Shown piece after piece: positions 8,436 to 16,222 of a stretch of 64,000 bases of DNA; position 1 is the first letter of the stretch; each line of letters starts with the position of its first letter. Origin of the DNA: a virus; IMG/VR virus record IMGVR_UViG_3300020578_000034, positions 1-64,000 of that record; one strand, given 5' to 3'. The notes under the pieces are model-generated. The model had not been told where the DNA came from. It saw only the letters and a list, made by a program, of their open reading frames with translations, and did no database searches. Both the position numbers and the translations under genes were made by a program.

Positions 8436-9056
8436 TTAGTCCTCCGGGTCGGGGATGCCGTCGGTCAATTTTACACTTTCCACCCCTAGGTCCGTGCCGA
8501 CGTAGTCCGCGATCTTCTCCCGGACTATGGGCTCCTCTATTTTCAGCTCGTAACCGACGTAGGCTCCGGCGAGGTAACGGTCGCCCTTCAGCAGCGTCAG
8601 TTCTGAGTACTCCTCGCTGATCGTCGACTCGTCAATCACCGCCTGCCTCTCCGGATTCCTCCTTTTCAGGCACGGATGATCCATGAGGGCGGAGCGGACC
8701 ACGACGATGAGCCTGTCCCTCATCACCGTGACGGACTTCTCCCCCTCCGTCCTGGCCCACACGTAGGTCCTCATGTTGTAGGACACCTCGTACTCGGGGT
8801 CGCCGTACCTCATGTGACCGACCCTCGTGAATCCGCGACCGGACAACGAGACGGTGATTACCATCGGCCAGACGTCCATCGTCGCCGGTTCGTAGTCCAG
8901 GTACTCGGCGGGGTCCGGCATCTCGTCGTTGGAGGCCCCCCAGTAGTTCCTGTACTTGATGAGTCTCCTCGGAATCTCCACTTTCAGGTAGTCGTTGACG
9001 AACTGTTTCGCGAACTGCGGTCCGTACATCGCCTCAAAAGCGAGCGTCTCCGTCAT
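8436..9056 (-). CDS. Putative tail terminator or neck protein
   Basis: A 206-residue protein whose ATG overlaps the stop of the gpG-like gene upstream (ATGA). In the usual order connector, tail-completion protein, terminator, sheath, this is the slot of the tail terminator, the ring that caps the finished tail. The middle (residues 60-125) alternates beta strands with a conserved-looking R-T-Y-V-W-A-R-T-E-G and R-D-R-L-I-V-V-V-R-S-A-L-M stretch, reminiscent of terminator proteins such as lambda gpU. No diagnostic motif is visible, so this is mainly a positional call. Confidence 0.6.
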   Translation of the reverse strand: MTETLAFEAMYGPQFAKQFVNDYLKVEIPRRLIKYRNYWGASNDEMPDPAEYLDYEPATMDVWPMVITVSLSGRGFTRVGHMRYGDPEYEVSYNMRTYVWARTEGEKSVTVMRDRLIVVVRSALMDHPCLKRRNPERQAVIDESTISEEYSELTLLKGDRYLAGAYVGYELKIEEPIVREKIADYVGTDLGVESVKLTDGIPDPED

Positions 9057-9769
9057 CTCAGTTCCAGACCGCTCACGCCGTGATTGGCGACGTACTTGGC
9101 GAACACGCTGCCGACCGCCTTCGCGAAGCCGGGCCGCTCAAAGACCAGCCTACGCATCGGCATCTTCGTCGTTCCGTACTGGTGCCACGTCGAGTACCTG
9201 ACCTTGTTGCCGAACTCAACGGAGTCGTCCGTTATCTTGTCCGTGCTCAGCCCTGTCGTCAGGCTCTCGAAGAGCCGACCGGTCGCCTGCATTGTGGGTT
9301 TGCCCGGGTATCTCAGCGCCTTCCACGCGCCGTAGGCCGGGCTCAATGGCGCCCAGCCGCCAGATGGGAGACCGTTGCTCAGGAAGTTCTCGGCGAACAT
9401 CAGCGCCACCTGCGGCTTTATGATCGTGATCGTGGGCGGAACGCAAACCTGCGCGCGCCCGTACATCTTGGCCATCATGGTGTAGACGCCGGCGAAGTGC
9501 GTGAGCGTCGGGTTGGAGCTGCTGGTGCGATCGTCGCCCATCTTGTGGATTCTCTTCTCGAGCATCCTTATTGACTTGACCGTCTTCGCGTAGCTCTTGT
9601 GGTTCACCTTGACGTCTATGCCGAGGCTGACCCCCTTGCCCCTGACCCCGGAGGTCCGGACGAAGTCGCGGCCGGTCGTGTCAATCGGGGCGGCCTCCCT
9701 CACCTTGTCCCCGGTGCTCTTGCGAGTCCTCTTTATTTGCTTCCTCCGCGGAAACAATTCGTCGACCAT
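9053..9769 (-). CDS. Mu gpG-like virion morphogenesis (tail completion) protein
   Basis: A 238-residue protein. Its C-terminal half resembles the phage virion morphogenesis family typified by Mu gpG: a segment of the form W-A-P-L-S-P-A-Y, then A-T-G-R-L-F-E-S-L-T, a beta strand with V-E-F-G-N-K-V-R-Y-S, the H-Q-Y-G-T motif, and the closing P-M-R-R-L-V-F sequence. Members act in joining heads to tails or in completing tails. The N-terminus is basic. The start overlaps the stop of the connector gene by one base (TAATG), showing translational coupling. The family call is from motif order that I recognise by eye. Confidence 0.75.
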   Translation of the reverse strand: MVDELFPRRKQIKRTRKSTGDKVREAAPIDTTGRDFVRTSGVRGKGVSLGIDVKVNHKSYAKTVKSIRMLEKRIHKMGDDRTSSSNPTLTHFAGVYTMMAKMYGRAQVCVPPTITIIKPQVALMFAENFLSNGLPSGGWAPLSPAYGAWKALRYPGKPTMQATGRLFESLTTGLSTDKITDDSVEFGNKVRYSTWHQYGTTKMPMRRLVFERPGFAKAVGSVFAKYVANHGVSGLELR

Positions 9770-10632
9770 TACTTGGCGATCCTCCTGCGCCTGAAGCTCT
9801 TGAGCGCCAGCAGTTCCTTCTCGAGGAATCCGGTCTCAAGGGTTGACACCCCGCGCGTCGTAAGGTCCTTCACGCCCACGGTGTCGTCGTGCATGTTCTG
9901 CATCTCCCTCGTCGCCGCCCTCAGGATCATGAGCTTCAGGACCTTTAGCTGCGACCCGTCGAGACCGCCCGAGTACTCGACCGTGAGCACGTCGTTCGGG
10001 AAGGCGGCGTACACCTCGAGACCCCACGGGAGGACCTTGTAGTCGGAGCCTGTCGCCTCGACCGACCCGCCGCTGGCGTAGGTCTGCCCGGCGACGTCGT
10101 GCGCGACGGTGAACGTCGTGTCGGTGACGGAGAGTATCTGCTTGTTCTGCAGGTTGAAATTGCCCGGGCTCGCCCCGTGGATCCTGAGGTACTGGCCGAC
10201 CACGAAGTCGTTGTCCGCGGTGTAGACGACGTTCGCCCCGCTGACCGATGCACCGGTGACGGTCGCGTCCCTGCGCATCGCCTCGGCCAGGTTCCTGGGT
10301 GGCATCGACGAGCTGCGGATGCTGACGCGCGTCACCGCGGCGACGGGGGAGTTGCGGAGGGCGATCATTATCGGACCCCTGATCATGTGACGGATCGGAT
10401 CGCCCGTCGTGTCGAGACTCCTGTCGTACATGTACCCCGAATCGCTCGGAACGCCGAACTCGTACGACGAGGTGACGTGGTCCTCCACGAAGTCGTCCAC
10501 GGACACGGGGCGACCCAGGTATGCCTCAAGCTCGCCCTGCAGGCCCTCGAGGATCATCTCCGCTGCGTCCGTCTGCCTGTTCGTCAGGCTGATGTCCATG
10601 AAGGTTTTCAATTCGGCGACCGTTACGATCAT
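9769..10632 (-). CDS. Head-tail connector (adaptor) protein with inserted beta domain
   Basis: A 287-residue protein whose N-terminus (V-A-E-L-K-T-F-M-D-I-S-L-T-N, then A-A-E-M-I-L-E-G-L-Q-G-E-L-E-A-Y-L-G-R-P) is typical of gp6/gp15-type connector proteins, which form the ring under the portal. Those proteins are usually 100-170 residues; here an extra segment at about 118-175 is rich in Gly, Ser, Thr and Val (G-A-N-V-V-Y-T-A-D-N, then D-T-T-F-T-V-A-H-D) and looks like an inserted beta-sandwich, perhaps exposed as a decoration. The C-terminal helix holds K-V-L-K-L-M-I-L-R-A-A-T-R-E-M. AGGGAG lies upstream of the ATG. Confidence 0.78.
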   Translation of the reverse strand: MIVTVAELKTFMDISLTNRQTDAAEMILEGLQGELEAYLGRPVSVDDFVEDHVTSSYEFGVPSDSGYMYDRSLDTTGDPIRHMIRGPIMIALRNSPVAAVTRVSIRSSSMPPRNLAEAMRRDATVTGASVSGANVVYTADNDFVVGQYLRIHGASPGNFNLQNKQILSVTDTTFTVAHDVAGQTYASGGSVEATGSDYKVLPWGLEVYAAFPNDVLTVEYSGGLDGSQLKVLKLMILRAATREMQNMHDDTVGVKDLTTRGVSTLETGFLEKELLALKSFRRRRIAK

Positions 10633-10641
10633 GTCCGTTTT

Positions 10642-11001
10642 TTACTCCCTGGCGTCGTCGTCGCCCCGTCTCCTTCGGTTCCTCGAACCGGCGTTGCGCA
10701 ATGCTTCGGCGAATCTGTTCGTGACGGCCCTGATCGCCCTTCGTATCAGTCCGGGGCGGGCGGTTTGCTCTGCCGGGGTCGTCGCCGGCGGGATTGAGGC
10801 TTCCACCGCCCTGTTGATTGCCGAGGCCGTCGTTTCGTTTGCCCTGATTGGGGGGAGCGCCACTGGCGGAAGCGTGGACGGAAGAATGGTTCCCTGCGCC
10901 CGCTGCTCGGCCAGCACTCGCCTTAGCTCCGCCGCGAGCCTCGCTTGAGCCATCGGTGACGAAGGGCTGAGCTCGACAGCCTTGGTTTTCTTAGGGGGCA
11001 T
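10642..11001 (-). CDS. Small basic protein of unknown function
   Basis: A 119-residue protein with no recognisable family. The N-terminus is Lys-rich (MPPKKTKAVEL), the middle is Pro/Ala/Thr-rich, and the C-terminus is very basic (S-R-N-R-R-R-R-G-D-D-D), so it is likely to bind nucleic acid or an acidic partner. A GGAGA ribosome-binding site precedes the ATG by seven bases. It sits at the boundary between the ParB/PAPS-reductase-like cassette and the connector gene, so it could belong to the structural operon or be a stray accessory gene. Confidence 0.55.
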   Translation of the reverse strand: MPPKKTKAVELSPSSPMAQARLAAELRRVLAEQRAQGTILPSTLPPVALPPIRANETTASAINRAVEASIPPATTPAEQTARPGLIRRAIRAVTNRFAEALRNAGSRNRRRRGDDDARE

Positions 11002-11064
11002 TGCGCTCTCCAGTTGTTGGGTTACGCAAATTTTACAGCAAGAGAGACCTCTCGGTCGGAACGG

Positions 11065-11625
11065 CTACCTGTCTGGGTTCGGTGGCCTCTCGAACTGTGC
11101 CCTCTCGTCGTGACTCGCCTCTATCGGGATCCACGCCTTGGAGTACGAGTGCTCGGCGACCTTCCTCATTTTGACCAGCGACCCGTCCAGCAGGACCTGG
11201 AACTCGTCGGTGGTCATGCCGAGGGTCAGCATCAGGGATTCCCTGCTGTGGGCGCCCGACTTGATTATGGTCCTGACCACGTGCGAGAGCCTTGCGTTCA
11301 TGACCTGGCCCCTCGCCCTGTTCAGGGTGACGTGCATGATCATTGCCTCGGTCTCGGACAGGTTCGGGAAAACGACGACGGGGACGAAGCGACCCTCGAT
11401 CATGAGTTGCGGCGTCGCACTTGCGAGCGCGAGCCTCTCGTGACCGTCGACCACCAGAAGCCCCCCGTCCTCGGCCTTGCCGCATGCGACGATCGGGAAG
11501 ATCCACCCGTACCTGTGCAGCGAGGTGGCCAGCAGGCTCAAATCGGGTTTGACTATGTAGGTGGTGCGCCACGGGGCGCTCCTCAGGACGCTCGGTTCCA
11601 GCTTCTCGTGCCGACCCTCACTCAT
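11065..11625 (-). CDS. ParB-like domain protein (second of two)
   Basis: A 186-residue protein with a ParB/Srx-type N-terminal fold: residues 24-48 give Y-I-V-K-P-D-L-S-L-L-A-T-S-L followed by G-W-I-F-P-I-V-A, then L-V-V-D-G-H-E-R-L-A-L-A (57-68) with the G-H-x-R box, then V-P-V-V-V-F and the T-L-N-R-A-R-G-Q segment that replaces the usual N-R-x-x-E region. The C-terminal half carries helices compatible with a helix-turn-helix. ParB-fold proteins can act as CTPases or nucleases; here the partner is the PAPS-reductase-like protein, whose stop this start overlaps by 8 bases. The two ParB-like proteins of the cassette differ clearly from each other, so they are not a recent duplication. Confidence 0.8.
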   Translation of the reverse strand: MSEGRHEKLEPSVLRSAPWRTTYIVKPDLSLLATSLHRYGWIFPIVACGKAEDGGLLVVDGHERLALASATPQLMIEGRFVPVVVFPNLSETEAMIMHVTLNRARGQVMNARLSHVVRTIIKSGAHSRESLMLTLGMTTDEFQVLLDGSLVKMRKVAEHSYSKAWIPIEASHDERAQFERPPNPDR

Positions 11626-12748
11626 CGCTCTCCTCCGCGTTCTCCCTCTTCGCTATTCCGAAGGCTTTCGTGCCCGGTCCCATCGGCGTCGGGGAGGCGG
11701 CGGTGAACTCGTTCAGCAACAATGTCCGGATCAACCAGTGGATCGGGTAGCTCTTCGGGTCGTTTCGCATCTTCATCCTGAACTTCGCGCAGAACGCCTT
11801 TGCGTAGTGACGGTCCGACTCGCTCATCATGTGATCGTCTATGCATGCCTTCACCCCGTCCCAACCGTAGCGGGCGTAGCCCATGATCAGCTTCTCGACG
11901 TCGTAGTCGGCCCACAGCCTCCGCTGGGCGTCGATCATCGGCCAAACCCTCTGCAGCTGGTCGAAGAAGAATGGTTCGGTGACCATGAGATCGCCCATCC
12001 TCCTCGCCGCCACGCAGTACAGGGGTATGCCGACCCTCGTGTTCGATCCGGTCATCGCGGCGACGTCGTAGTACTCGCAGTACTCCGCGCCGTGCTCCTC
12101 GGCGACGAACCTGAGCACGTCGTCGCTCGTCCAGTCGTAGATTATCTTCGCAAACCTCATCGGGAGGTTCCTGGGCGCCTTGTACGGTGCGACGATGTAG
12201 TTCTCGTGAAGCTTCTGGACGAGGGACCTGTACCTGACCATGGATTCGTTCGCCCTCACGCCCGTCAGGAAGGCCGTCCTCCCCTTCTTGCCCTGCATGG
12301 TCCAATAGTCGGTGTCCCCCATGTCCTTGTCCCTGCTCAGCCCGAACGATTCCGCGTTTATGGCGAATTTCGGCATCGGCCTGACGAGACGACCCTCCTT
12401 CTCCCTCAACCCGGACCAGGTCATCTCGGTCGTTCTCTTGCCCATCGACCACACCTCAACCCCGACGGAGAGGCAGTACCACTCCATCTCCACCCAGTCG
12501 TAGTTCCTGACCTTCTCCACGAAATCTATGACCATCGGACTGACCATCTCCTCGTCCCTGAATATCGCCCTGACGGGGCCGAGACCGCGCTCCTCGTGCA
12601 ACTCCTTGGCGAGGTGGAGCACGGCCGTCGAGTCCTTGCCCCCGGAGAACTGCACGCAGACCGTGTCGAACGTGTCGTAGACGTGCCTGATCCTCTTTCT
12701 CGCCGCGTCCACGCAGGTCATGTCAAGGTAGAGGCGCTTGCGCGGCAT
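11618..12748 (-). CDS. PAPS-reductase/IbrA-like PP-loop protein
   Basis: A 376-residue protein of the phosphoadenosine phosphosulfate reductase superfamily. The PP-loop pyrophosphate motif S-G-G-K-D-S-T is at residues 35-41, followed by a H-L-A-K-E-L helix and a F-R-D-E-E motif. Longer than the approximately 240-residue metabolic enzymes, it matches the phage and mobile-element form (IbrA-like, also resembling DndC) found next to ParB-like IbrB. The start at 12748 shares a base with the stop of the upstream ParB gene (TGATG), and a ParB-like gene also follows, so the three are co-translated. Related PP-loop proteins adenylate and activate a substrate for sulfur or other transfer; the substrate here is unknown. 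A role in DNA modification or host-gene regulation is possible. Confidence 0.85.
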   Translation of the reverse strand: MPRKRLYLDMTCVDAARKRIRHVYDTFDTVCVQFSGGKDSTAVLHLAKELHEERGLGPVRAIFRDEEMVSPMVIDFVEKVRNYDWVEMEWYCLSVGVEVWSMGKRTTEMTWSGLREKEGRLVRPMPKFAINAESFGLSRDKDMGDTDYWTMQGKKGRTAFLTGVRANESMVRYRSLVQKLHENYIVAPYKAPRNLPMRFAKIIYDWTSDDVLRFVAEEHGAEYCEYYDVAAMTGSNTRVGIPLYCVAARRMGDLMVTEPFFFDQLQRVWPMIDAQRRLWADYDVEKLIMGYARYGWDGVKACIDDHMMSESDRHYAKAFCAKFRMKMRNDPKSYPIHWLIRTLLLNEFTAASPTPMGPGTKAFGIAKRENAEESDE

Positions 12749-13545
12749 CAGAACTCCGCGTTCGTGTTTATGAAGTCGATCAGCTTGGATGCCGTGGTAT
12801 CGCCGACGTATGCGGGGTCGTTCCTCAGGTACCTGATGAAGTCGTACCATCTCTTTTGTTGCACGGTGTCGTCGAACACGAGCGTGTACTGCACTATCGC
12901 CCTCTCCCCGCCCTTGACGCCGACCGCCGTGCTTCCCCTCGTGATCGCCTCCTCCTTGTCAACCGAGTCCGTCGCGACGTAGTCAATTTCGTCGTTTTCG
13001 TTTTTCGTCTCGACGATCCGTTCGTCGTCTGCGGTCTGGAACGGGTTGACTATCACGGCCGGCGTGTACCCGCCCCGGTTGTCGTTCCTCTCGTTGGTGA
13101 TGATGTCCATGTTTATGGAGGCGACCTCGAACTCGTCCCAGCCGAGACCGAGAAGCAGGTCCGGGTAGTCCGAGGAGATCTCCGATATGAGATCTAGCAC
13201 GACCTGCTGGTCGGTGTTTCCCAGCTCCGTCGTCCTGTTGTCGGCGAGGGCGAACGCATGGCCGCGACTTTCGTCTACGTCGTAAACGATCGCCGCTATT
13301 TTTTTCCATCCCAGCTTCTTGGCGGCGATCAGCTGGTGATTGCCGGCTATCACGGAATACTTTCCGTCCCCGGCGGGCATGACTACTATCGGCTTTACTT
13401 GTCCGAACTCCCTGTAGGAGGCGACGATTGACTCGACGTTGCCGATGCGCGGGTTCTTCTCCATCGGCCTGAGCAGGTCGATGCTGACGGCGAGACCAGC
13501 GAGGGAGGGGTGGATGTTCCCGTCGTCGTTGTTTTCGTCGCTCAC
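12748..13545 (-). CDS. ParB-like domain protein (IbrB-like, first of two)
   Basis: A 265-residue protein with a clear ParB N-terminal domain: V-S-I-D-L-L-R-P-M-E-K-N-P-R at residues 20-33, F-G-Q-V-K-P-I-V-V at 47-55, I-A-G-N-H-Q-L-I-A-A-K-K-L-G-W at 66-80, then A-L-A-D-N-R-T-T-E-L-G. This form, an adenine-transferase-like or regulatory ParB rather than a partition protein, is the usual neighbour of PAPS-reductase-like genes (IbrB with IbrA). The C-terminal half is unassigned and acidic. The GTG start overlaps the upstream stop (GTGA). There is no ParA gene nearby, which argues against plasmid-style partitioning. Confidence 0.85.
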   Translation of the reverse strand: MSDENNDDGNIHPSLAGLAVSIDLLRPMEKNPRIGNVESIVASYREFGQVKPIVVMPAGDGKYSVIAGNHQLIAAKKLGWKKIAAIVYDVDESRGHAFALADNRTTELGNTDQQVVLDLISEISSDYPDLLLGLGWDEFEVASINMDIITNERNDNRGGYTPAVIVNPFQTADDERIVETKNENDEIDYVATDSVDKEEAITRGSTAVGVKGGERAIVQYTLVFDDTVQQKRWYDFIRYLRNDPAYVGDTTASKLIDFINTNAEF

Positions 13546-13880
13546 ACTTGTGCCCTGACGTTTGCGTTCAGCGTCCTGAGCGCGTCGATTGAGGTTCTCA
13601 GCGACAGCAGCTTCTCCCTCTTCGCCTTGACGAGGGCCTCGGAGATCTTGTAGTCGTAGTTCTCGTCGTTCATCTGGTAGTCGGCCCAGGCCTCGCGCTC
13701 CTTGATGGAACCCTTGGCGGCCAGGTACGACTTCGCCCAGTTCGCCTTGTACTTGGCCTCCTTCTTTGCTGAGTCCATGGAGAGCGTCTCAAAGGCCTCG
13801 GTCTCGCCCTCGAGGAGTTCCATCAGACGAAGGAGTTCCTCCTCGACTTCAACCTGGCTAATCGGAGTACTGCGAGTCAC
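13542..13880 (-). CDS. Small helical protein of unknown function
   Basis: A Glu/Lys-rich helical protein, probably a coiled coil, with no recognised family. Two starts are possible: a TTG at 13904 and a GTG at 13880. I favour the GTG because an AAGGAAGG ribosome-binding site lies just before it, giving 112 residues; the TTG would give 120. The gene lies between the RuvC-like resolvase, whose end it overlaps by 23 bases, and the ParB-like gene. Similar small acidic helical proteins sit next to recombination genes in many phages; the function cannot be deduced. Confidence 0.62.
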   Translation of the reverse strand: MTRSTPISQVEVEEELLRLMELLEGETEAFETLSMDSAKKEAKYKANWAKSYLAAKGSIKEREAWADYQMNDENYDYKISEALVKAKREKLLSLRTSIDALRTLNANVRAQV

Positions 13881-14418
13881 TGCACCTTCCTTCGTAGTTG
13901 TCAACGGGCGACCAGTCGACTCCGTCGGCGACGGCTCGGCTTGCCTCGGGCCAATCGTACCTTGCCTCGCCGTGCCTAATCAATGCCATTTCCTCCAGTA
14001 TCCATGCGTCGCACATGTCGTCGGCTCCGGGACCGACCCACGCAATCCCCGTCCTGGCCGATACGGCGGAAACGACCTCGCTCTTCGAGGAGTTGCCCTT
14101 TCCCGTGGCGAATTTGGCCCTCGTCGTCGGCGCCACCTCAACGAAGGGTATGTTGGCGGAGCAGAGGACGTACCTCACGACCCCGCCGAGCTCGCCGATC
14201 GAGAACGCCTGGCCAGAGCGGGCGGCGAAAGCGTAGCCCTCCAGGACGACGGCGGTCACGCGGTGAAAGCGGACGAGCTCCATCACGGTGGTTGATATGT
14301 CGATCAGCCTCTGCGTGCCCCTGCTCTTCGGGATTATTGCGCCCCGGGAATCTCGCACGGACCACCCCGTGGACGAGAGGGACAAATCCAGCCCCATGAA
14401 GATTTTTTCTTTTGCCAC
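13858..14418 (-). CDS. RuvC-like Holliday junction resolvase
   Basis: A 186-residue protein of the RNase H-fold RuvC family. The N-terminal strand F-M-G-L-D-L-S-L-S-S-T-G-W places catalytic Asp at residue 11, the second acidic residue is Glu60 in V-V-L-E-G-Y-A-F, and the C-terminal acidic pair is in G-A-D-D-M-C-D-A-W (Asp134 and Asp137). It would cut branched DNA during recombination or debranch DNA before packaging. The start is a GTG at 14418 with a poor ribosome-binding site; an ATG seven codons later is an alternative that keeps all the motifs. It follows the annealing protein, nuclease and HNH genes, forming a recombination block. Confidence 0.88.
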   Translation of the reverse strand: MAKEKIFMGLDLSLSSTGWSVRDSRGAIIPKSRGTQRLIDISTTVMELVRFHRVTAVVLEGYAFAARSGQAFSIGELGGVVRYVLCSANIPFVEVAPTTRAKFATGKGNSSKSEVVSAVSARTGIAWVGPGADDMCDAWILEEMALIRHGEARYDWPEASRAVADGVDWSPVDNYEGRCSDSQYSD

Positions 14419-14602
14419 GAACGAAAACTACCGCGCTTGGCGGGCTGCCCCCGGGGCCTGCACTCCCCGGAGGCGCGGCGCCCGATGGGGGCCTAACCCG
14501 TCGCGGATTTAACCGCCAGAACGGATCACCCCCTCCCTTGTCGAGTTACCTGCCACGATTGTATCCTTATAGCTAATACTGAAAAGGGTAATAGTTATAC
14601 GA
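14419..14602 (-). promoter_or_regulatory. Longest gap in the left operon: promoter candidate and GC-rich dyads
   Basis: These 184 bases hold no gene. Reading leftwards, an AT-rich part has TTTTCA, 16 bases, then TACAAT (14584-14557), a possible sigma-70 promoter for the RuvC-like gene and those after it. Next comes GCGG-TTAAAT-CCGC, a 4-bp stem, and then a very GC-rich tract with several overlapping short dyads around 14440-14500. The tract could be a structured leader or a terminator-like element without a T-run. Confidence 0.35.
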
Positions 14603-15007
14603 TTACGTTTTTTTCCAACTCTCAATGGACAGACCCAATTCGAAGGCTTTTTGCGGATATTTTCCGATTCTCTCGTGACACGGCCTGCACACGGCCATGA
14701 GATTTTTCTCTTCCAGTATCGAGCCGCCCTGCGATCTGCGCACGAGCTCGTGGACGTCCTGCGCCGGTTTGCGGATGTAAGTGATCCTGCCGTCGTGCTT
14801 GGCGAACACAGGGCACGCCTCGCACCATTTCCTCTCCGTCAGAATCTTTCGGACGACGGCCCGTCGCTCGACGTAAATTGACTCAGTTTTTTTGGAGCGA
14901 CTCCTGAGTTTCGTTCTCCTCTTCGGGGGCGCCGAGTCTTTCGAACGCCCAGACTCCGTTGAGCGCTTTGTAGAGCGCTTCATCGGCCGGCGTCGTCTCA
15001 ATGTCAT
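14603..15007 (-). CDS. HNH endonuclease
   Basis: A 134-residue HNH nuclease. Zinc ligands are Cys62 and Cys65 (W-C-E-A-C) and Cys107 and Cys110 (C-R-P-C-H-E-R); the H-N-H core is Asp84-Val-His86 in Q-D-V-H-E-L-V-R-R-S-Q-G-G, Asn102 and His111. The basic N-terminus (K-R-S-T-K-R-S and R-R-T-K-L-R-S-R-S-K-K-T) is a normal part of this phage HNH family. The gene therefore overlaps the previous gene by 125 bases (ATG at 15007) or 101 bases (ATG at 14983), an unusually long overlap here. It sits four genes from terminase; HNH proteins near terminase often assist packaging, while others are homing or recombination nucleases. Confidence 0.8.
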   Translation of the reverse strand: MTLRRRRPMKRSTKRSTESGRSKDSAPPKRRTKLRSRSKKTESIYVERRAVVRKILTERKWCEACPVFAKHDGRITYIRKPAQDVHELVRRSQGGSILEEKNLMAVCRPCHERIGKYPQKAFELGLSIESWKKT

Positions 15008-15431
15008 ACCTCAAAAGATACGTCCTGTGGGCCTCTATGGCGTCACGGCACATCTCGTAGAAATTCTCCCGGTCGGCGCCGGTCGCCTTTTGCAGCGAGA
15101 TCATGCCGGCGACGTCGGAGACGCGCTTGACGACGTAGAACTTGAAGCGATCGGCCTTGGCGATTTTGCTCTCGTAGTACATCTTCGCCTCCACCCCCAG
15201 GTTCACGCCGTCCTCGCCGAGACTCAGGTACCTCTTGTCGTCGGCGATCATGTCCTGCGTCAGGCCCTCGATCTGGCGGTTCAAATTATCCAGCAGGGCG
15301 TTGAGTGCCCTCATCCACCTGTCCAGGTTGTGCGACTGGCAAAGGAACTGCTTGTGCTCGTCCGACGCCTTGTTCTTGACTTCCTGCGCCACCATGTGCG
15401 CGAAGGCGTCGTCGCTTATGTAGTGGTTCAT
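14883..15431 (-). CDS. Helical protein of unknown function in the recombination block
   Basis: A 182-residue, mostly helical protein without a family I recognise. Features visible are a coiled-coil-like stretch at about 45-70 (L-N-A-L-L-D-N-L-N-R-Q-I), and a C-terminal acidic tail that overlaps the HNH gene in another frame. The start at 15431 overlaps the stop of the nuclease gene (ATGA). Because it is co-translated with the nuclease and the annealing protein, it may be an accessory recombination factor. A reading from an ATG further upstream would run antisense-like through the nuclease gene and is not supported. Confidence 0.65.
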   Translation of the reverse strand: MNHYISDDAFAHMVAQEVKNKASDEHKQFLCQSHNLDRWMRALNALLDNLNRQIEGLTQDMIADDKRYLSLGEDGVNLGVEAKMYYESKIAKADRFKFYVVKRVSDVAGMISLQKATGADRENFYEMCRDAIEAHRTYLLRYDIETTPADEALYKALNGVWAFERLGAPEEENETQESLQKN

Positions 15432-16216
15432 TTTTTTTCCTTCTTCCAATACTCGCATATCGTATCCTTGAAGAAGCACCAGTTGCAAAGCTTTGTCGGT
15501 TTCGCCGGCCAGTTGTTGTCGTTGAACGACGAGACGATGGCGTCGTACGTCTCGGTTATGAGCCTGTGCACCTCGTCCAGTTTCGACTGGTCCACTAGCC
15601 TGATGAACCGCTTGCCGTCCTTGAGGTACAGGAGCTCCACCGAGCCGATCGGGTGCTCGGACACACCCGAGAGGAGCGTCGCGTAGATCATCAGCTGTAT
15701 GAACTTGTCGTCGACGTACGGCTCGCGCGGCGTCTTGCCCGTCTTGTAGTCGGATATGCGAACCATCCCATCGTCGACGAACCACCTGTCGATGAAGCCC
15801 TTCACCCTGACGCCTCCCACCCTGCCGTCAAGCTCCGTCTCGACGCCGCCTACGGTTACGGCCGATGGTTGCTCGACCCTGAATATGTTCTCCAGGCACC
15901 ACCACGCCGACCACCTGAATTTTTGCGCTTCCTTCTCGGGAACTACGCCCCTAATCCGGTCCGCCCACTTTCCGTCGGACCACACGGACGTGCTGAGCGA
16001 CCTCAGCGATGTCGCAGTCCTCTGATCGGGGTCCAGCGACCCGTAGAACGACTCGAGGACGTCGTGGACGAAGTTCCCCAGCAGGGTCGCCTGCGTCGGG
16101 GGTTCCTGTATCTGGTTGACGCGGGAGTACTTGTACTTCAACGGGCACTGCGAGTACGTCGCCAGCGAGGACGGCGAGACGTACTCGGGTAGCTCGTATG
16201 GGAGCGGGTCCGACAT
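15428..16216 (-). CDS. RecB/Cas4-like PD-(D/E)XK nuclease with Fe-S cluster ligands
   Basis: A 262-residue exonuclease of the Cas4/AddB/RecB-nuclease group. It opens with the family motif S-P-S-S-L-A-T-Y-S-Q-C-P-L-K-Y-K-Y (Cys24), then G-N-F-V-H-D (His51). The nuclease core is G-F-I-D-R-W followed by R-I-S-D-Y-K-T-G-K, and Q-L-M-I-Y-A is the conserved Gln-Tyr helix. The C-terminal cysteines 244, 247 and 254 (L-C-N-W-C and I-C-E-Y-W) with Cys24 form the expected four ligands of a 4Fe-4S cluster. It would resect DNA ends to supply single strands to the Rad52-like annealing protein encoded just upstream, together making a phage recombination pair. Confidence 0.9.
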   Translation of the reverse strand: MSDPLPYELPEYVSPSSLATYSQCPLKYKYSRVNQIQEPPTQATLLGNFVHDVLESFYGSLDPDQRTATSLRSLSTSVWSDGKWADRIRGVVPEKEAQKFRWSAWWCLENIFRVEQPSAVTVGGVETELDGRVGGVRVKGFIDRWFVDDGMVRISDYKTGKTPREPYVDDKFIQLMIYATLLSGVSEHPIGSVELLYLKDGKRFIRLVDQSKLDEVHRLITETYDAIVSSFNDNNWPAKPTKLCNWCFFKDTICEYWKKEKK

Positions 16217-16222
16217 GGGACC

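Noticed and set aside
14430-14530. tRNA-like element: a GGTTAAATCC stretch resembling a T-loop
   Set aside because: Only a 4-bp stem closes it, no acceptor, D or anticodon arms can be paired around it on either strand.
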